This document shows, one piece after another, positions 54,025 to 63,129 of a DNA stretch of 64,000 nt. Each line of letters starts with the position of its first letter. The first letter of the stretch is position 1. The DNA is taken from NCBI GenBank assembly GCA_002457435.1, contig NTLA01000007.1, positions 36,821-100,820 on the forward strand. The letters run 5' to 3'. The notes under the pieces are model-generated. The model saw nothing but the letters and a program-made list of their open reading frames with translations. It searched no databases and was not told where the DNA came from. This DNA is from Acidimicrobiales bacterium MED-G01 (GTDB lineage Bacteria; Actinomycetota; Acidimicrobiia; Acidimicrobiales; Poriferisodalaceae). The translations under genes were made by a program, and so were the position numbers.

Positions 54025-54951
54025 TTAGTCAGTCATCCTACGTAGACGTTCCCCTACTTCGCCTATCACTTCGATGCCCGCCTCTGCGGTTGATGCCACC
54101 GGTGTGAGGTTGAAGTGGCGGCAGCCAGCCTCCAAGTACGGGGCCAAAAAATCTACGATGTCATCTACTGTCCCATGAGGTGTGTACCGCGAGAATTTTT
54201 CGAAGGGGACGCGATAGAAGCCTTCCATGGCAGGCCCAACGAAAGACGCTGCTTCTGTTCGGTCCTTCCCAACTCCAACCCACAGCTGAATTCCGTGGTC
54301 TGCTTGAACGTCTCTTTGCGCGTCTTCTGCAGCTTGGTTATATATCGCTATTGATTCTGCATATCGATCACTTGAGCACCAAATACCCAGCCAGCCGTCT
54401 GCATATTTACCCGCTCTGCGAAGCGCTGCATCCGCTCGTCCACCCACGTACACAGGGATTGGTGGATCGGGGGTCGGAATTATTCGTGCCTTTTCAAAGT
54501 TAAAAAATTCACCGCTGTGGTCAACTGTTTCACCTGCCAGTAAACGTTGAAGGATGTCGAGTGACTCATCAGTTCTCCGTCCCCGAGTACGTGGGTCGAC
54601 ACCGCAAATCTCTACCTCGTGACGGTCATCACCACCGACACCGACTCCGAAGCTGATGCGACCTGGCGCCATTTCTGCAAGATTTGCTAGTTGTCTAGCT
54701 ACAGGGATGGGGTGTCGCAGAGGCAACAGGTAGACGCCGATATATATGCCCAACGTCGGGTGCAGGTTGGCGACACCTGCTGCTACAACCATGCCGTCGT
54801 GGCCGTGGCCTACTCGAAAACTGACGTGGTCTGCGAAGAACACGTGGTCGATTCCGGTATCGGCCACTAGCTCTAGGACCTTGCGACGTTCATCCCATGG
54901 ACGAGTCCATATGTCGATACCCGGGGTTACCCCCACTCGTACTGGCGTCAC
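54025..54951 (-). CDS. LLM class (probably F420-dependent) oxidoreductase
   Basis: VFFADHVSFRVGHGHDGMVVAAGVANLHPTLGIYIGVYLLPLRHPIPVARQLANLAEMAPGRISFGVGVGGDDRHEVEICGVDPRTRGRRTDESLDILQRLL. Confidence 0.9.
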   Translation of the reverse strand: MTPVRVGVTPGIDIWTRPWDERRKVLELVADTGIDHVFFADHVSFRVGHGHDGMVVAAGVANLHPTLGIYIGVYLLPLRHPIPVARQLANLAEMAPGRISFGVGVGGDDRHEVEICGVDPRTRGRRTDESLDILQRLLAGETVDHSGEFFNFEKARIIPTPDPPIPVYVGGRADAALRRAGKYADGWLGIWCSSDRYAESIAIYNQAAEDAQRDVQADHGIQLWVGVGKDRTEAASFVGPAMEGFYRVPFEKFSRYTPHGTVDDIVDFLAPYLEAGCRHFNLTPVASTAEAGIEVIGEVGERLRRMTD

Positions 54952-55382
54952 GATTTGGGAGCCATTATTAGGCAGGTCCCTTGGGCCGCCGCTACGAGCC
55001 GGTCGTCATTCGCTACGTCGATTCTCACAACTGCGGTGGTGCGGCTCATCGAAATTACTTCTGCGGTGGCAGTGCAAGTACCTTCGCTCACCGGTTTCAA
55101 CAGGTTTATTTTGAATTCCGTGGTTGCCGCCCATGAACCTTTGGGCATCACGGGGTAAAGCACGACTCCGAGTACATGGTCACAAAAAGCTGAGAGACAA
55201 CCCCCATGCATGTTGCCGATCATGGTGATCATCTCGTCGGTTACGTCAAAAGAGGCGACGAGCTTCCCCGGCTCAACGTCGTCAATCCGAATTCCCAAAA
55301 ATCCATCGATCCCGTTCTTGGGTTCGAACTGTTTGAAGCGGTCAGCCGTTTCAGGATTCCAGTGTTCAAAGGTCAATGCCAT
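54948..55382 (-). CDS. PaaI-family hotdog thioesterase
   Basis: FLGIRIDDVEPGKLVASFDVTDEMITMIGNMHGGCLSAFCDHVLGVVLYPV...GSWAATTEFKINLLKPVSEG. Confidence 0.82.
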   Translation of the reverse strand: MALTFEHWNPETADRFKQFEPKNGIDGFLGIRIDDVEPGKLVASFDVTDEMITMIGNMHGGCLSAFCDHVLGVVLYPVMPKGSWAATTEFKINLLKPVSEGTCTATAEVISMSRTTAVVRIDVANDDRLVAAAQGTCLIMAPKS

Positions 55383-55422
55383 GGTCGCACCGTAGCGCCC
55401 TGCAGCGGGCTTAGGTAGCGGT

Positions 55423-56283
55423 TCATCGATCCAGCATGCTATTGAGCCAAGAAACTAGATCTTTGATAAACCGCTGGGAGTCTTCGCTGTCTGAGTGAGC
55501 GAAGCCGTGGCCAGATTCTCGGTAATTCTCAACCGAGAACGATCCTCCAACGCTTTGGTAATACCGCCTCAGTGTTTCGACAAGCGCGGCAGGTACGTTC
55601 TCATCTCTGCCTGCTTGCGCGAACCAGACTTTTGGCAGGCTTTCGAACGGCTCTTCGCTCACTATCCGTGCAATCGAGGCATCATGCATCGCATCCGGAC
55701 TTTGAAAATAAGCAATGCTGTTTTCAGTCAGTCGTCGTCCTAATTCGTTGTTTAAAGATTTGGCGTAGAAATACCGAGCAAGTGGGTCAACAGGTGCCCA
55801 GAAAACTCCAACAGCAGGCACTCGTCCGTCTACAGAAGTTTGCGGGGCCCACTCGCCATCAATCCAGAGGTCGGTACCGTTTCCATCTAGGGCATCAGGT
55901 CGCAGGGCCGCCAATAGTGCTAGGTGACCTCCACTCGAACTTCCCATAGTGACTATTTCTTCGGACACCGCGCCTAGTTGTCGCGCCTGGAAGCGAGCCC
56001 ACTGGACTGCGGCATTGACATCGATTGATGCTGCAGGGTGGTGAAAGTCTGGTCCGCATCGGAAATCGATCGCTACGACGGCAAATCCGGCAGCAGCCAG
56101 TTGTTTGTCGTAAAAGTGGCCTGATGTCCTGTCAAGATCACACCAAGCTCCGCCGTGCACATCAACGACAACAGCTTTAATTTCGGTATGTGAAGGAGGG
56201 CTCCATAGACGAGCGAGAAATGTGGTGTCTTGCCGTTTTAAGTATGGGACATCTACATATTGAGGGGACATCACACATCCCAT
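55423..56283 (-). CDS. Alpha/beta hydrolase (esterase/lipase-like)
   Basis: VVDVHGGAWCDLDRTSGHFYD (oxyanion HGG); nucleophile motif MGSSSGGHLALLAAL; C-terminal SGHGFAHSD. Confidence 0.85.
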   Translation of the reverse strand: MGCVMSPQYVDVPYLKRQDTTFLARLWSPPSHTEIKAVVVDVHGGAWCDLDRTSGHFYDKQLAAAGFAVVAIDFRCGPDFHHPAASIDVNAAVQWARFQARQLGAVSEEIVTMGSSSGGHLALLAALRPDALDGNGTDLWIDGEWAPQTSVDGRVPAVGVFWAPVDPLARYFYAKSLNNELGRRLTENSIAYFQSPDAMHDASIARIVSEEPFESLPKVWFAQAGRDENVPAALVETLRRYYQSVGGSFSVENYRESGHGFAHSDSEDSQRFIKDLVSWLNSMLDR

Positions 56284-57578
56284 TTGATGGGCAAATGCTT
56301 TAGTCCATTTTGAAAATTAGACACTAGATGTTCTGGTTCTCCGTTTAGGGAGAGGTTCGGCAGACGAGTCAAGGCTTGATGGAACATCGCAGTCATCTGG
56401 ATACGAGCGAGGTGGGCACCCAGACAGAAATGTGGGCCGGCTCCAAATGTGACATGGTCATTCGGACTTCTCTCAATATCGAAGTTGTCTGGATCTTCGA
56501 ACACCCGTGGATCACGATTCGCTGCAGCGTGGTAGACGACTACTTTGTCGCCCTTACGGATCTTCGCCGCTCCTAGGTCAACGTCTCCAGTAGCGGTTCT
56601 CCGAAAATGAATGACCGGAGGCGAATAGCGCAGCATCTCTTCAATTGCGGATGGGAGGAGTTCTTGTCGTTCAATTAACTTCTCCATCTGACGTGGGTGT
56701 TCCAGGAGTGCAAGCATGCCTCCAGGGATGCCATTTCTTAACGTTTCGTTACCTGCTACCGCAAACAGAAAAAACATGGTTTCAAATTCTTCCGTAGTGA
56801 TGGCTCCTTGTTCGTCGGCAGTTGCAAGCAGAATTGACACCACATCGTCGCCAGGATGTTGTCTTCGGTATTGGGCAAGTTCGCCTGCGTAGAAGTACAT
56901 GTCAGCCAGTCCTTCGCGAGATCGTGGGTCTGGCATGCGGCCATCGTCATCGGATCCGATTTGATCTCTGATAGCGCGCGCCTTTTGCGCCATTTCAGTG
57001 CCGGTTTCCGGGTCGAACTGGTCAGAAGTGGAATATTCGGTGTCTTGATATCCAATCACCCGGTTACTCCAATCAAACAACAACATTCGGTCTTGTTCGG
57101 GAACTCCCATGATCTCGGCGAGAGTCATCAACGGTAATTCAGCTGCTTCTCTAGCGAAATCTGCGTGTCCGATAGATGCCACTCTCGCCACTATCAATTT
57201 GGCTCGTTCACTAATGCCGTCTTCGAGTTTCGCCACAGCTCTGGGAGTGAACGACCTCGTCAATAGCCGTCGAAGTCGGGTATGGCTAGGTGGGTCTTGG
57301 TTCAACATCATCCGCTGCACAAAGGCGAGCATGTCTGACGTTCCTGGATCTCGAATTTGGGTGGCACCTTGGTGGGATGAGAATGTCGCTGGGTCACGCA
57401 GCACGCGGTTGACTAATTCGTGTGTGAGGACAGCCCAATATCCGGGACCTTGTTCCCATCCCATAACTGATGGCTCTTCGATCCAGTGAATCGGAGCATC
57501 TTCTCTCATCGTCGCCATCAACTCATACGGAACACCATGCACATAGGTTGCTGGGTCGAACAATCGGACGCTTTCCAT
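56271..57578 (-). CDS. Cytochrome P450
   Basis: I-helix FLFAVAGNETLRN; EEMLRYSPPVIHFRRTA; heme ligand FGAGPHFCLGAHLARIQM. Overall resembles actinobacterial CYP125/142-type P450s. Confidence 0.94.
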   Translation of the reverse strand: MESVRLFDPATYVHGVPYELMATMREDAPIHWIEEPSVMGWEQGPGYWAVLTHELVNRVLRDPATFSSHQGATQIRDPGTSDMLAFVQRMMLNQDPPSHTRLRRLLTRSFTPRAVAKLEDGISERAKLIVARVASIGHADFAREAAELPLMTLAEIMGVPEQDRMLLFDWSNRVIGYQDTEYSTSDQFDPETGTEMAQKARAIRDQIGSDDDGRMPDPRSREGLADMYFYAGELAQYRRQHPGDDVVSILLATADEQGAITTEEFETMFFLFAVAGNETLRNGIPGGMLALLEHPRQMEKLIERQELLPSAIEEMLRYSPPVIHFRRTATGDVDLGAAKIRKGDKVVVYHAAANRDPRVFEDPDNFDIERSPNDHVTFGAGPHFCLGAHLARIQMTAMFHQALTRLPNLSLNGEPEHLVSNFQNGLKHLPIKWDV

Positions 57579-57668
57579 GTATCTGTTATTACCACGACTT
57601 GTGCTCGCCCTGACTGGGGTTAGTTCGAGATAGTTGGTGGAGCGCTATTTGGCTGGCACCCTGTTGGG

Positions 57669-58613
57669 ATGGACAGTTCCCAACCTGGCGGCGGCGATAA
57701 TCGCAAACGTCCCGGGTTTTGGCGGCTATTTCGTCAATTCACATCGAACGTCTCTAACCACCACACCCTCTTGGCAGCCGCTGGAGTCGCTTATTTCTTT
57801 GCGCTTGCTTTGGTCCCTGCTGTGGTAGCCGTTGTTTCTATTTATGGTTTAGTGGCCGAGCCTCACGAAGTAGCTGAACAACTTGAGCCACTCACCGATG
57901 CGCTTCCAAGCGAAGCCGGAAAGCTGGTCGTTACTCAACTACGAGGTGTCACTTCAATTGGAGAGGGACGTGTCGGCATCAGCTTGGCTATAGGTCTGTT
58001 CGGTTTGTTGTGGCTTGTGTCAAATGCTTTTAATTCATCCGTTATGGCTATCCGGATAGCGCACGCTAGGAAAAGTCCACACAACTGGGTGCAGGGACGC
58101 ATTTTTGCTTTGAAGCTCTCCATCGTCGCGATGGTCGTTACCACTGTGGTGATTTGGGCTGTTATAGCTTTTCCAAGAACACTTGAAGCGGTTGGTTTTG
58201 CTGACGGTGCTCGCCCTTGGTTGGAGATTGCGCGCTGGCCTCTCGTGTTGGTGCTTGCCTCTATGTCACTGGGGTGGATATATCGAATGGTTGTTGGTCC
58301 TTCGTCGCGAATTCGAGCGCGAGTTGTCGCTGTCGTTATCGGTGGTCTGATATGGATCGGGGGCACTTTCGGAATGAGCGTCGCCGCCGCCTCGGCTGAC
58401 CAGTTACAGGCGACTTTTGGGTCCTTGGGTGCGGTCGCTGTACTACTTATCTGGCTGTATCTGTCGGCTTCGTCGATGCTTCTTGCTGCTGAAGCGGAAT
58501 CTGTCCTAGTGGATGCTTGGGGCCAAGTCCCGGTTCGGGGGGTCGGGCGGAGTGGCCAGCACAAAGAACACCATGCCGAGCGCAGCGAGAACAGCCAGGA
58601 CGACGAAACCTAA
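57669..58613 (+). CDS. YihY/BrkB family inner-membrane protein
   Basis: 314 aa; HHTLLAAAGVAYFFALALVPAVVAVVSIYGL; LGAVAVLLIWLYLSASSMLLAAEAESVL. Confidence 0.87.
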   Translation: MDSSQPGGGDNRKRPGFWRLFRQFTSNVSNHHTLLAAAGVAYFFALALVPAVVAVVSIYGLVAEPHEVAEQLEPLTDALPSEAGKLVVTQLRGVTSIGEGRVGISLAIGLFGLLWLVSNAFNSSVMAIRIAHARKSPHNWVQGRIFALKLSIVAMVVTTVVIWAVIAFPRTLEAVGFADGARPWLEIARWPLVLVLASMSLGWIYRMVVGPSSRIRARVVAVVIGGLIWIGGTFGMSVAAASADQLQATFGSLGAVAVLLIWLYLSASSMLLAAEAESVLVDAWGQVPVRGVGRSGQHKEHHAERSENSQDDET

Positions 58614-59768
58614 CCGGTAGCTTCCGGTCATATCAGCTAGCACTCCTGCAATGATTGGTCCGAAGACGGTTCCTAACATGACGATTAGCGAACTCAATCC
58701 CATTATGAAACCGAAGGATGAGGCCCCGAAGTAGTCCGCCCGGAGAGCCTGCATGAGGGGGCCTCTGGCGCCCCACGCTAAACCGTGCAGTACGACAAAG
58801 ACTCCGATCATCCATCCTCGTTGGGTGAAAGCGAGCACAAGGATCCCACCGGCATGGCCGAACATGGCTACTGAAGCTATTAAGCGTTTGTTGACCTTGT
58901 CTCCAAGAGCGCCACCGATTGTCATGCCGACTATTTGCATGATCGGCAGCGCAGCACAAACGTAACTCGCTTGCTGTAACGAATATCCGCGTTCAGAGGT
59001 AAGGAACAGGGCCAGGTGGGCCATGACGGCACCCACCACGAATAAAGCGCTCATGTGACCTAACGAAATCATCCAAAAAGCGCGGGTTCGAATCGCTTCT
59101 TGGGCGGTGAAGTGGACCGACGTGAGTCCTTCAGCGGTTGGGGTCTCCGCTGTGTCTTCGGGAGCTATTCCATCAACTGTCTGACCGTAATCAGTCGGAT
59201 AACCGTCGAGGTATCGAGCGAAGAAATAGACAGCTATGCCTGCCACTACGCCTGATACTGAGGCTGTAGTCCGCCACCCATTCGCGTTCATCGACCACAC
59301 CACCAGGGGGACTGCTAATCCTCCTGCCGCAAAACCTAAGCTTCCGGTCGCTAGGGCACGGGCACGTCGACGCTCGAACCATCGGACTATTGCAACTGTG
59401 ACGGTGAGAAAGCCGCTTAACCCGGCACCAATCGCTATGAAAAGGAAAGAAGCGAAGAATTCCCACAGGGTTTGTATACGACTGAACCACACAAATCCGG
59501 CAATTAGAAAGAACGAACCTATTCTGGCGATCCGCTTGGGACCGTAGCGATCTAGCAGCCAACCTTGAAGCGGTCCCAGCAGTGCTGATTCGAAACGGTT
59601 TACTGAAAAAGCTGCTGACAGAACGGATTTACTCCACCCGAATTGTCGTTCAAGGACCACGAGGTAACTTCCCATGGCTTGCATGATGAGGGCGCTTTGT
59701 ATGAACTGAATCACAATGCCGGCGTTAACAACCTTCCAACCTCGGAAGGGTGATCGGTGGGCAGGCAT
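58506..59768 (-). CDS. MFS transporter (oxalate/formate antiporter-like)
   Basis: MPAHRSPFRGWKVVNAGIVIQFIQSALIMQAMGSYLVVLERQFGWSKSVLSAAFSVNRFESALLGPLQGWLLDRYGPKR; ATG 59768 preferred. Confidence 0.88.
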   Translation of the reverse strand: MPAHRSPFRGWKVVNAGIVIQFIQSALIMQAMGSYLVVLERQFGWSKSVLSAAFSVNRFESALLGPLQGWLLDRYGPKRIARIGSFFLIAGFVWFSRIQTLWEFFASFLFIAIGAGLSGFLTVTVAIVRWFERRRARALATGSLGFAAGGLAVPLVVWSMNANGWRTTASVSGVVAGIAVYFFARYLDGYPTDYGQTVDGIAPEDTAETPTAEGLTSVHFTAQEAIRTRAFWMISLGHMSALFVVGAVMAHLALFLTSERGYSLQQASYVCAALPIMQIVGMTIGGALGDKVNKRLIASVAMFGHAGGILVLAFTQRGWMIGVFVVLHGLAWGARGPLMQALRADYFGASSFGFIMGLSSLIVMLGTVFGPIIAGVLADMTGSYRLGFVVLAVLAALGMVFFVLATPPDPPNRDLAPSIH

Positions 59769-59915
59769 CGCTATATGGTGCCATTGCGCAGCTAGTTTCG
59801 CTGCATTACGGCTACCGAAAAGCAACGGATTCGCAATGACTGGTTGGTCGATTAGGCGGTGGGTCACTCGTTGTTGGTCACTAGTTAGTTGTCGTCCGCA
59901 ATTACTATTGACCCG

Positions 59916-60653
59916 ATGACCTTTGAGAACCCAACTCTTGTCCTGCTTCATGGACTCGGCGCAACTGGCCGTGTCTGGGACTCCTTCATAGACACCACGA
60001 ATTGGTCTGGGCGAGTCATCGCCCCCGATTTACGCGGTCATGGTGCTGCCAACTGGGCTGATTCCTATTCGTTCGGAGCTATGGCATCCGATGTAAGTGA
60101 ATTGCTTGAAGTCGATGAACCTTACGTGGTTCTCGGACATTCAATGGGTGGCGGAGTTGGCGCAGCTTTATCGACAGGCGTTTTCGGTCCTGCGCCGTCA
60201 GCGTTGGGAACCATCGGGGTGAAGTTGATTTGGACTGAGGACGAATTAAACAAACTTCCTGAAATTGCGGCAAAACCACCAAGGTTTTTCGATGAACGGG
60301 CAGACGCTGCCGATTGGTTCTTAAAACTCTCGGGACTCCTAGGTGTAATAGAGGCGGATAGCCCTCTCATCGAATCGGGCATTGTGAAAGACCAGGATGG
60401 CTGGCGAGTCTGCCAAGATCCAAAAAGTATTTTGGTAGTTGAGGGGTCACCGCCATTCACCCAAATTTTTGATGGACTTTTGTCACCCGTATACATGGCC
60501 CTGGGCGAACATGACCGGCTCGTATCACCCGATGACCATGCGGACATGCCTACGGGCATTCCCTATGTGTTCGAAGGTTTAGGTCACAACGTCATGGTTG
60601 AGGATCCTGAGGCTGTGTGGAGTTGGTTTTCTGGCATCGCCTCGCTCATCTAA
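59916..60653 (+). CDS. Alpha/beta hydrolase
   Basis: PTLVLLHGLGATGRVWDSFI; VIAPDLRGHGAANW; VVLGHSMGGGVGAAL; ATG at 59916. Confidence 0.88.
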   Translation: MTFENPTLVLLHGLGATGRVWDSFIDTTNWSGRVIAPDLRGHGAANWADSYSFGAMASDVSELLEVDEPYVVLGHSMGGGVGAALSTGVFGPAPSALGTIGVKLIWTEDELNKLPEIAAKPPRFFDERADAADWFLKLSGLLGVIEADSPLIESGIVKDQDGWRVCQDPKSILVVEGSPPFTQIFDGLLSPVYMALGEHDRLVSPDDHADMPTGIPYVFEGLGHNVMVEDPEAVWSWFSGIASLI

Positions 60654-61012
60654 TCCCGCTTTCCGCTCACCGACATCGCTGCCAGTGCAAAGGTGCCGAA
60701 CATCAGAACGGTGTGCACGGTTTTGAACCCAAGCGTCCGCTGAGAGTCGATGAGGATCCCACCGCCCCGGATGATCCAAAATCCTATGGACCAAATCACT
60801 AACAGCTGGAGCCACGTCCGGCTACTGCCGCCGCGCATCATATGGAAAAGCACGACTGATGCAAGTGTCAAGAAAATCGCTGCGGCTAGCAATCGCCATG
60901 CAACCCCGACAGCATTTAGTTGGTCATTGAGCAGCACGGTCCTGGATCGAGACACCCATAAAATGAACGTCCAAGCCAATAGCGGGGCTGCCCGCCATTT
61001 GGCGGGAATCAA
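60650..61012 (-). CDS. Small multi-pass membrane protein of unknown function
   Basis: 120 aa, 3-4 hydrophobic segments; 4-nt overlap with the upstream SDR. Confidence 0.55.
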   Translation of the reverse strand: MIPAKWRAAPLLAWTFILWVSRSRTVLLNDQLNAVGVAWRLLAAAIFLTLASVVLFHMMRGGSSRTWLQLLVIWSIGFWIIRGGGILIDSQRTLGFKTVHTVLMFGTFALAAMSVSGKRD

Positions 61013-61779
61013 CCCTCCTCGAGGGGTAGTTCACCGGCAATACGAATTAGTTCGCCTCCATCGATAGCCAAGGTGTTACCCGTCATCCAAGATGCACCCG
61101 CTGAGAGATAGAGAGCTGCTTCTCCAATATCTTCCGGTTCTCCTAACCGTCTAAGCGGCAACATGTCAGAGATCATTTTTCCACGCGGCCCATCCCATAG
61201 GACTTTGGCGAAATCAGTGCGGATGAGACCTGGAGCTATGCAATTCACCCTCACCTTTGGTCCGAGCTCTGCAGCTAATTGTCTCGTCATATGCATAAGG
61301 GCGTCTTTAAACATGCAATAGACACCCAAGGCTTCGCTGGTCGTGAATCCACCTACAGAAGCGATGTTGATCACGGAACCACCGTTTTCTTGCATCCACT
61401 TTTGCCATGCCGTTTGAGTCCACTGCAGCGGTGCACGGAGGTTGACTTCATAGGTTTTATCTAAACGAGGGACGTCACAGTCAATCATGGGTCCGGCCCA
61501 TGGATTTGTCGCAGCGTTGTTGACCAAGATGTCGATTGCCCCGAAGCGTTCGATAGTTCCGTCGATGACTCGGTCAGCCTCTTCGAGTTGGCCTATGTGA
61601 GACGCGATGTAATCACTCTCACCCCCGATGTCGACCAAAGCGGCCTCGCACTTCTCAGCTTTGCGGCTGGTAATCATTACTTGAGCGCCTGCATCCGCGA
61701 ATGCTTGAGCGATTCCTTTGCCTATCCCAGCGGAGCCACCCGTTACAAGCGCTGTTTTTCCGTCAAGTCTTAAATCCAT
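61009..61779 (-). CDS. Short-chain dehydrogenase/reductase
   Basis: LDGKTALVTGGSAGIGKGIAQAFADAGAQVMITSRK; NNAATNPWAGP; RVNCIAPGLIRTDFAK; MTGNTLAIDGG. Confidence 0.92.
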   Translation of the reverse strand: MDLRLDGKTALVTGGSAGIGKGIAQAFADAGAQVMITSRKAEKCEAALVDIGGESDYIASHIGQLEEADRVIDGTIERFGAIDILVNNAATNPWAGPMIDCDVPRLDKTYEVNLRAPLQWTQTAWQKWMQENGGSVINIASVGGFTTSEALGVYCMFKDALMHMTRQLAAELGPKVRVNCIAPGLIRTDFAKVLWDGPRGKMISDMLPLRRLGEPEDIGEAALYLSAGASWMTGNTLAIDGGELIRIAGELPLEEG

Positions 61780-61804
61780 GTTGCATTCCCCCTAGCCGTT
61801 GCGA

Positions 61805-63055
61805 TCAATTTTTTCCGATTTCGTTCCACGGTCCACTGTCAGCCCGTGGCTCGCGGGGCAGACCCAGTACGCGGTCCCCCACGATATTTCGTTGCACTTC
61901 TGATGTCCCAGCGTAAATAGTTCCGGGCCGCGCTCCAAGCATTGTTTGAACCCAAGCCAGACTGGAAAATGAGGCGCCTATTGCGTCTGTCTGGATACCG
62001 TTGGCGGCTTCGCTGCCATTGGGTGTCATGGCGTCCGCTCCGAGGATGTGCATGGTCCTCTCGGTGAACCACGTGTGATATTCGCTCCAGAGCAATTTGT
62101 GTAAGGACGACTCGGGTCCCGGCGGATTCCCAGCGAGCACCGATGTGACTTGACGTTGTCCCATCCATTTCATGATCTCGACTTTGCTGTGGGCACGGGC
62201 GAGATCTTGTCGCATCATGGGATCTTTGGTCGCTCCTCGTTCCTCGGCAACGGTGCAGACTCTTTCAAACTCATCCCGGAATCGCACGGCGTCGGTGGTA
62301 GCACCGTGGCCTCTTTCAAAACCAAGCAATACGTTCGCCACTCGCCATCCGTCATTCACGTCACCTACGACGTTGTCTTTAGGAGTTTTGGCATCGGAGA
62401 AAAACACTTCGTTGAAGTCATGTCGGTTGCTGATGTTGATAATGGGGCGACATTCGACGCCTTCCTGGTCCATGGGTACCAGGAGAAAGGAGATGCCTTT
62501 GTGTTTAGGAGCGTCCGGGGTCGTGCGACATAGGACAAATATCCAGTTGGCTGTGTGCCCACTGGAAGTCCATACCTTCTGGCCGTTGACAACCCATTCG
62601 TCTCCGTCAAGGACAGCGCGTGTTCCCAGGTTCGCGAGGTCTGAACCACTGTTGGGTTCACTGTATCCCTGACACCATCGATCTTCGCCGCTGATGATCC
62701 TTGGGAGGAACGTTCTCTTTTGTTCTTCAGTTCCACATTGGATTATTGCGTTTCCGACCATAGTTATTGAGAAACCATCGTTTTCGTTGCCCTCAGGAAC
62801 GCCCGCTTTAGCGAATTCTTCGGCGAGCACGATACGTTCAACCTCACTAAGGCCCGCTCCGCCATACTCTTCGGGCCATGAGACAGCGAGCAGACGATTT
62901 TCTGCCAGAAGTGATCGCCATTCCTCTACAAATTCGTTGCGGGCTGTTTCATCGAGGGCACCCAAACCTGCCCAGTTAGCTGGTAAATGCTCACTTAAAA
63001 AGGCTTGTATCTTTTGTCGGTACGTTTCGGCTTCTTCGTCGTAGCTCGGGTGCAT
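61805..63055 (-). CDS. Acyl-CoA dehydrogenase
   Basis: WPEEYGGAGLSEVERIVLAEEFAKAG; WCQGYSEPNSGSDLANLGTRA; GTIYAGTSEVQRNIVGDRVLGLPREPR. Confidence 0.93.
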   Translation of the reverse strand: MHPSYDEEAETYRQKIQAFLSEHLPANWAGLGALDETARNEFVEEWRSLLAENRLLAVSWPEEYGGAGLSEVERIVLAEEFAKAGVPEGNENDGFSITMVGNAIIQCGTEEQKRTFLPRIISGEDRWCQGYSEPNSGSDLANLGTRAVLDGDEWVVNGQKVWTSSGHTANWIFVLCRTTPDAPKHKGISFLLVPMDQEGVECRPIINISNRHDFNEVFFSDAKTPKDNVVGDVNDGWRVANVLLGFERGHGATTDAVRFRDEFERVCTVAEERGATKDPMMRQDLARAHSKVEIMKWMGQRQVTSVLAGNPPGPESSLHKLLWSEYHTWFTERTMHILGADAMTPNGSEAANGIQTDAIGASFSSLAWVQTMLGARPGTIYAGTSEVQRNIVGDRVLGLPREPRADSGPWNEIGKN

Positions 63056-63129
63056 GGGTTTCCTAGCGTGGAGTGAATCGCCGGCGGTTGGCGGTGGTCA
63101 TGGGCGAATTTCTATCGCAATTACGGCCG

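Noticed and set aside
57935-58564. 209-aa minus-strand ORF opposite YihY/BrkB
   Set aside because: Antisense shadow ORF with no recognisable domain. Only the MFS/BrkB 3' overlap is real.
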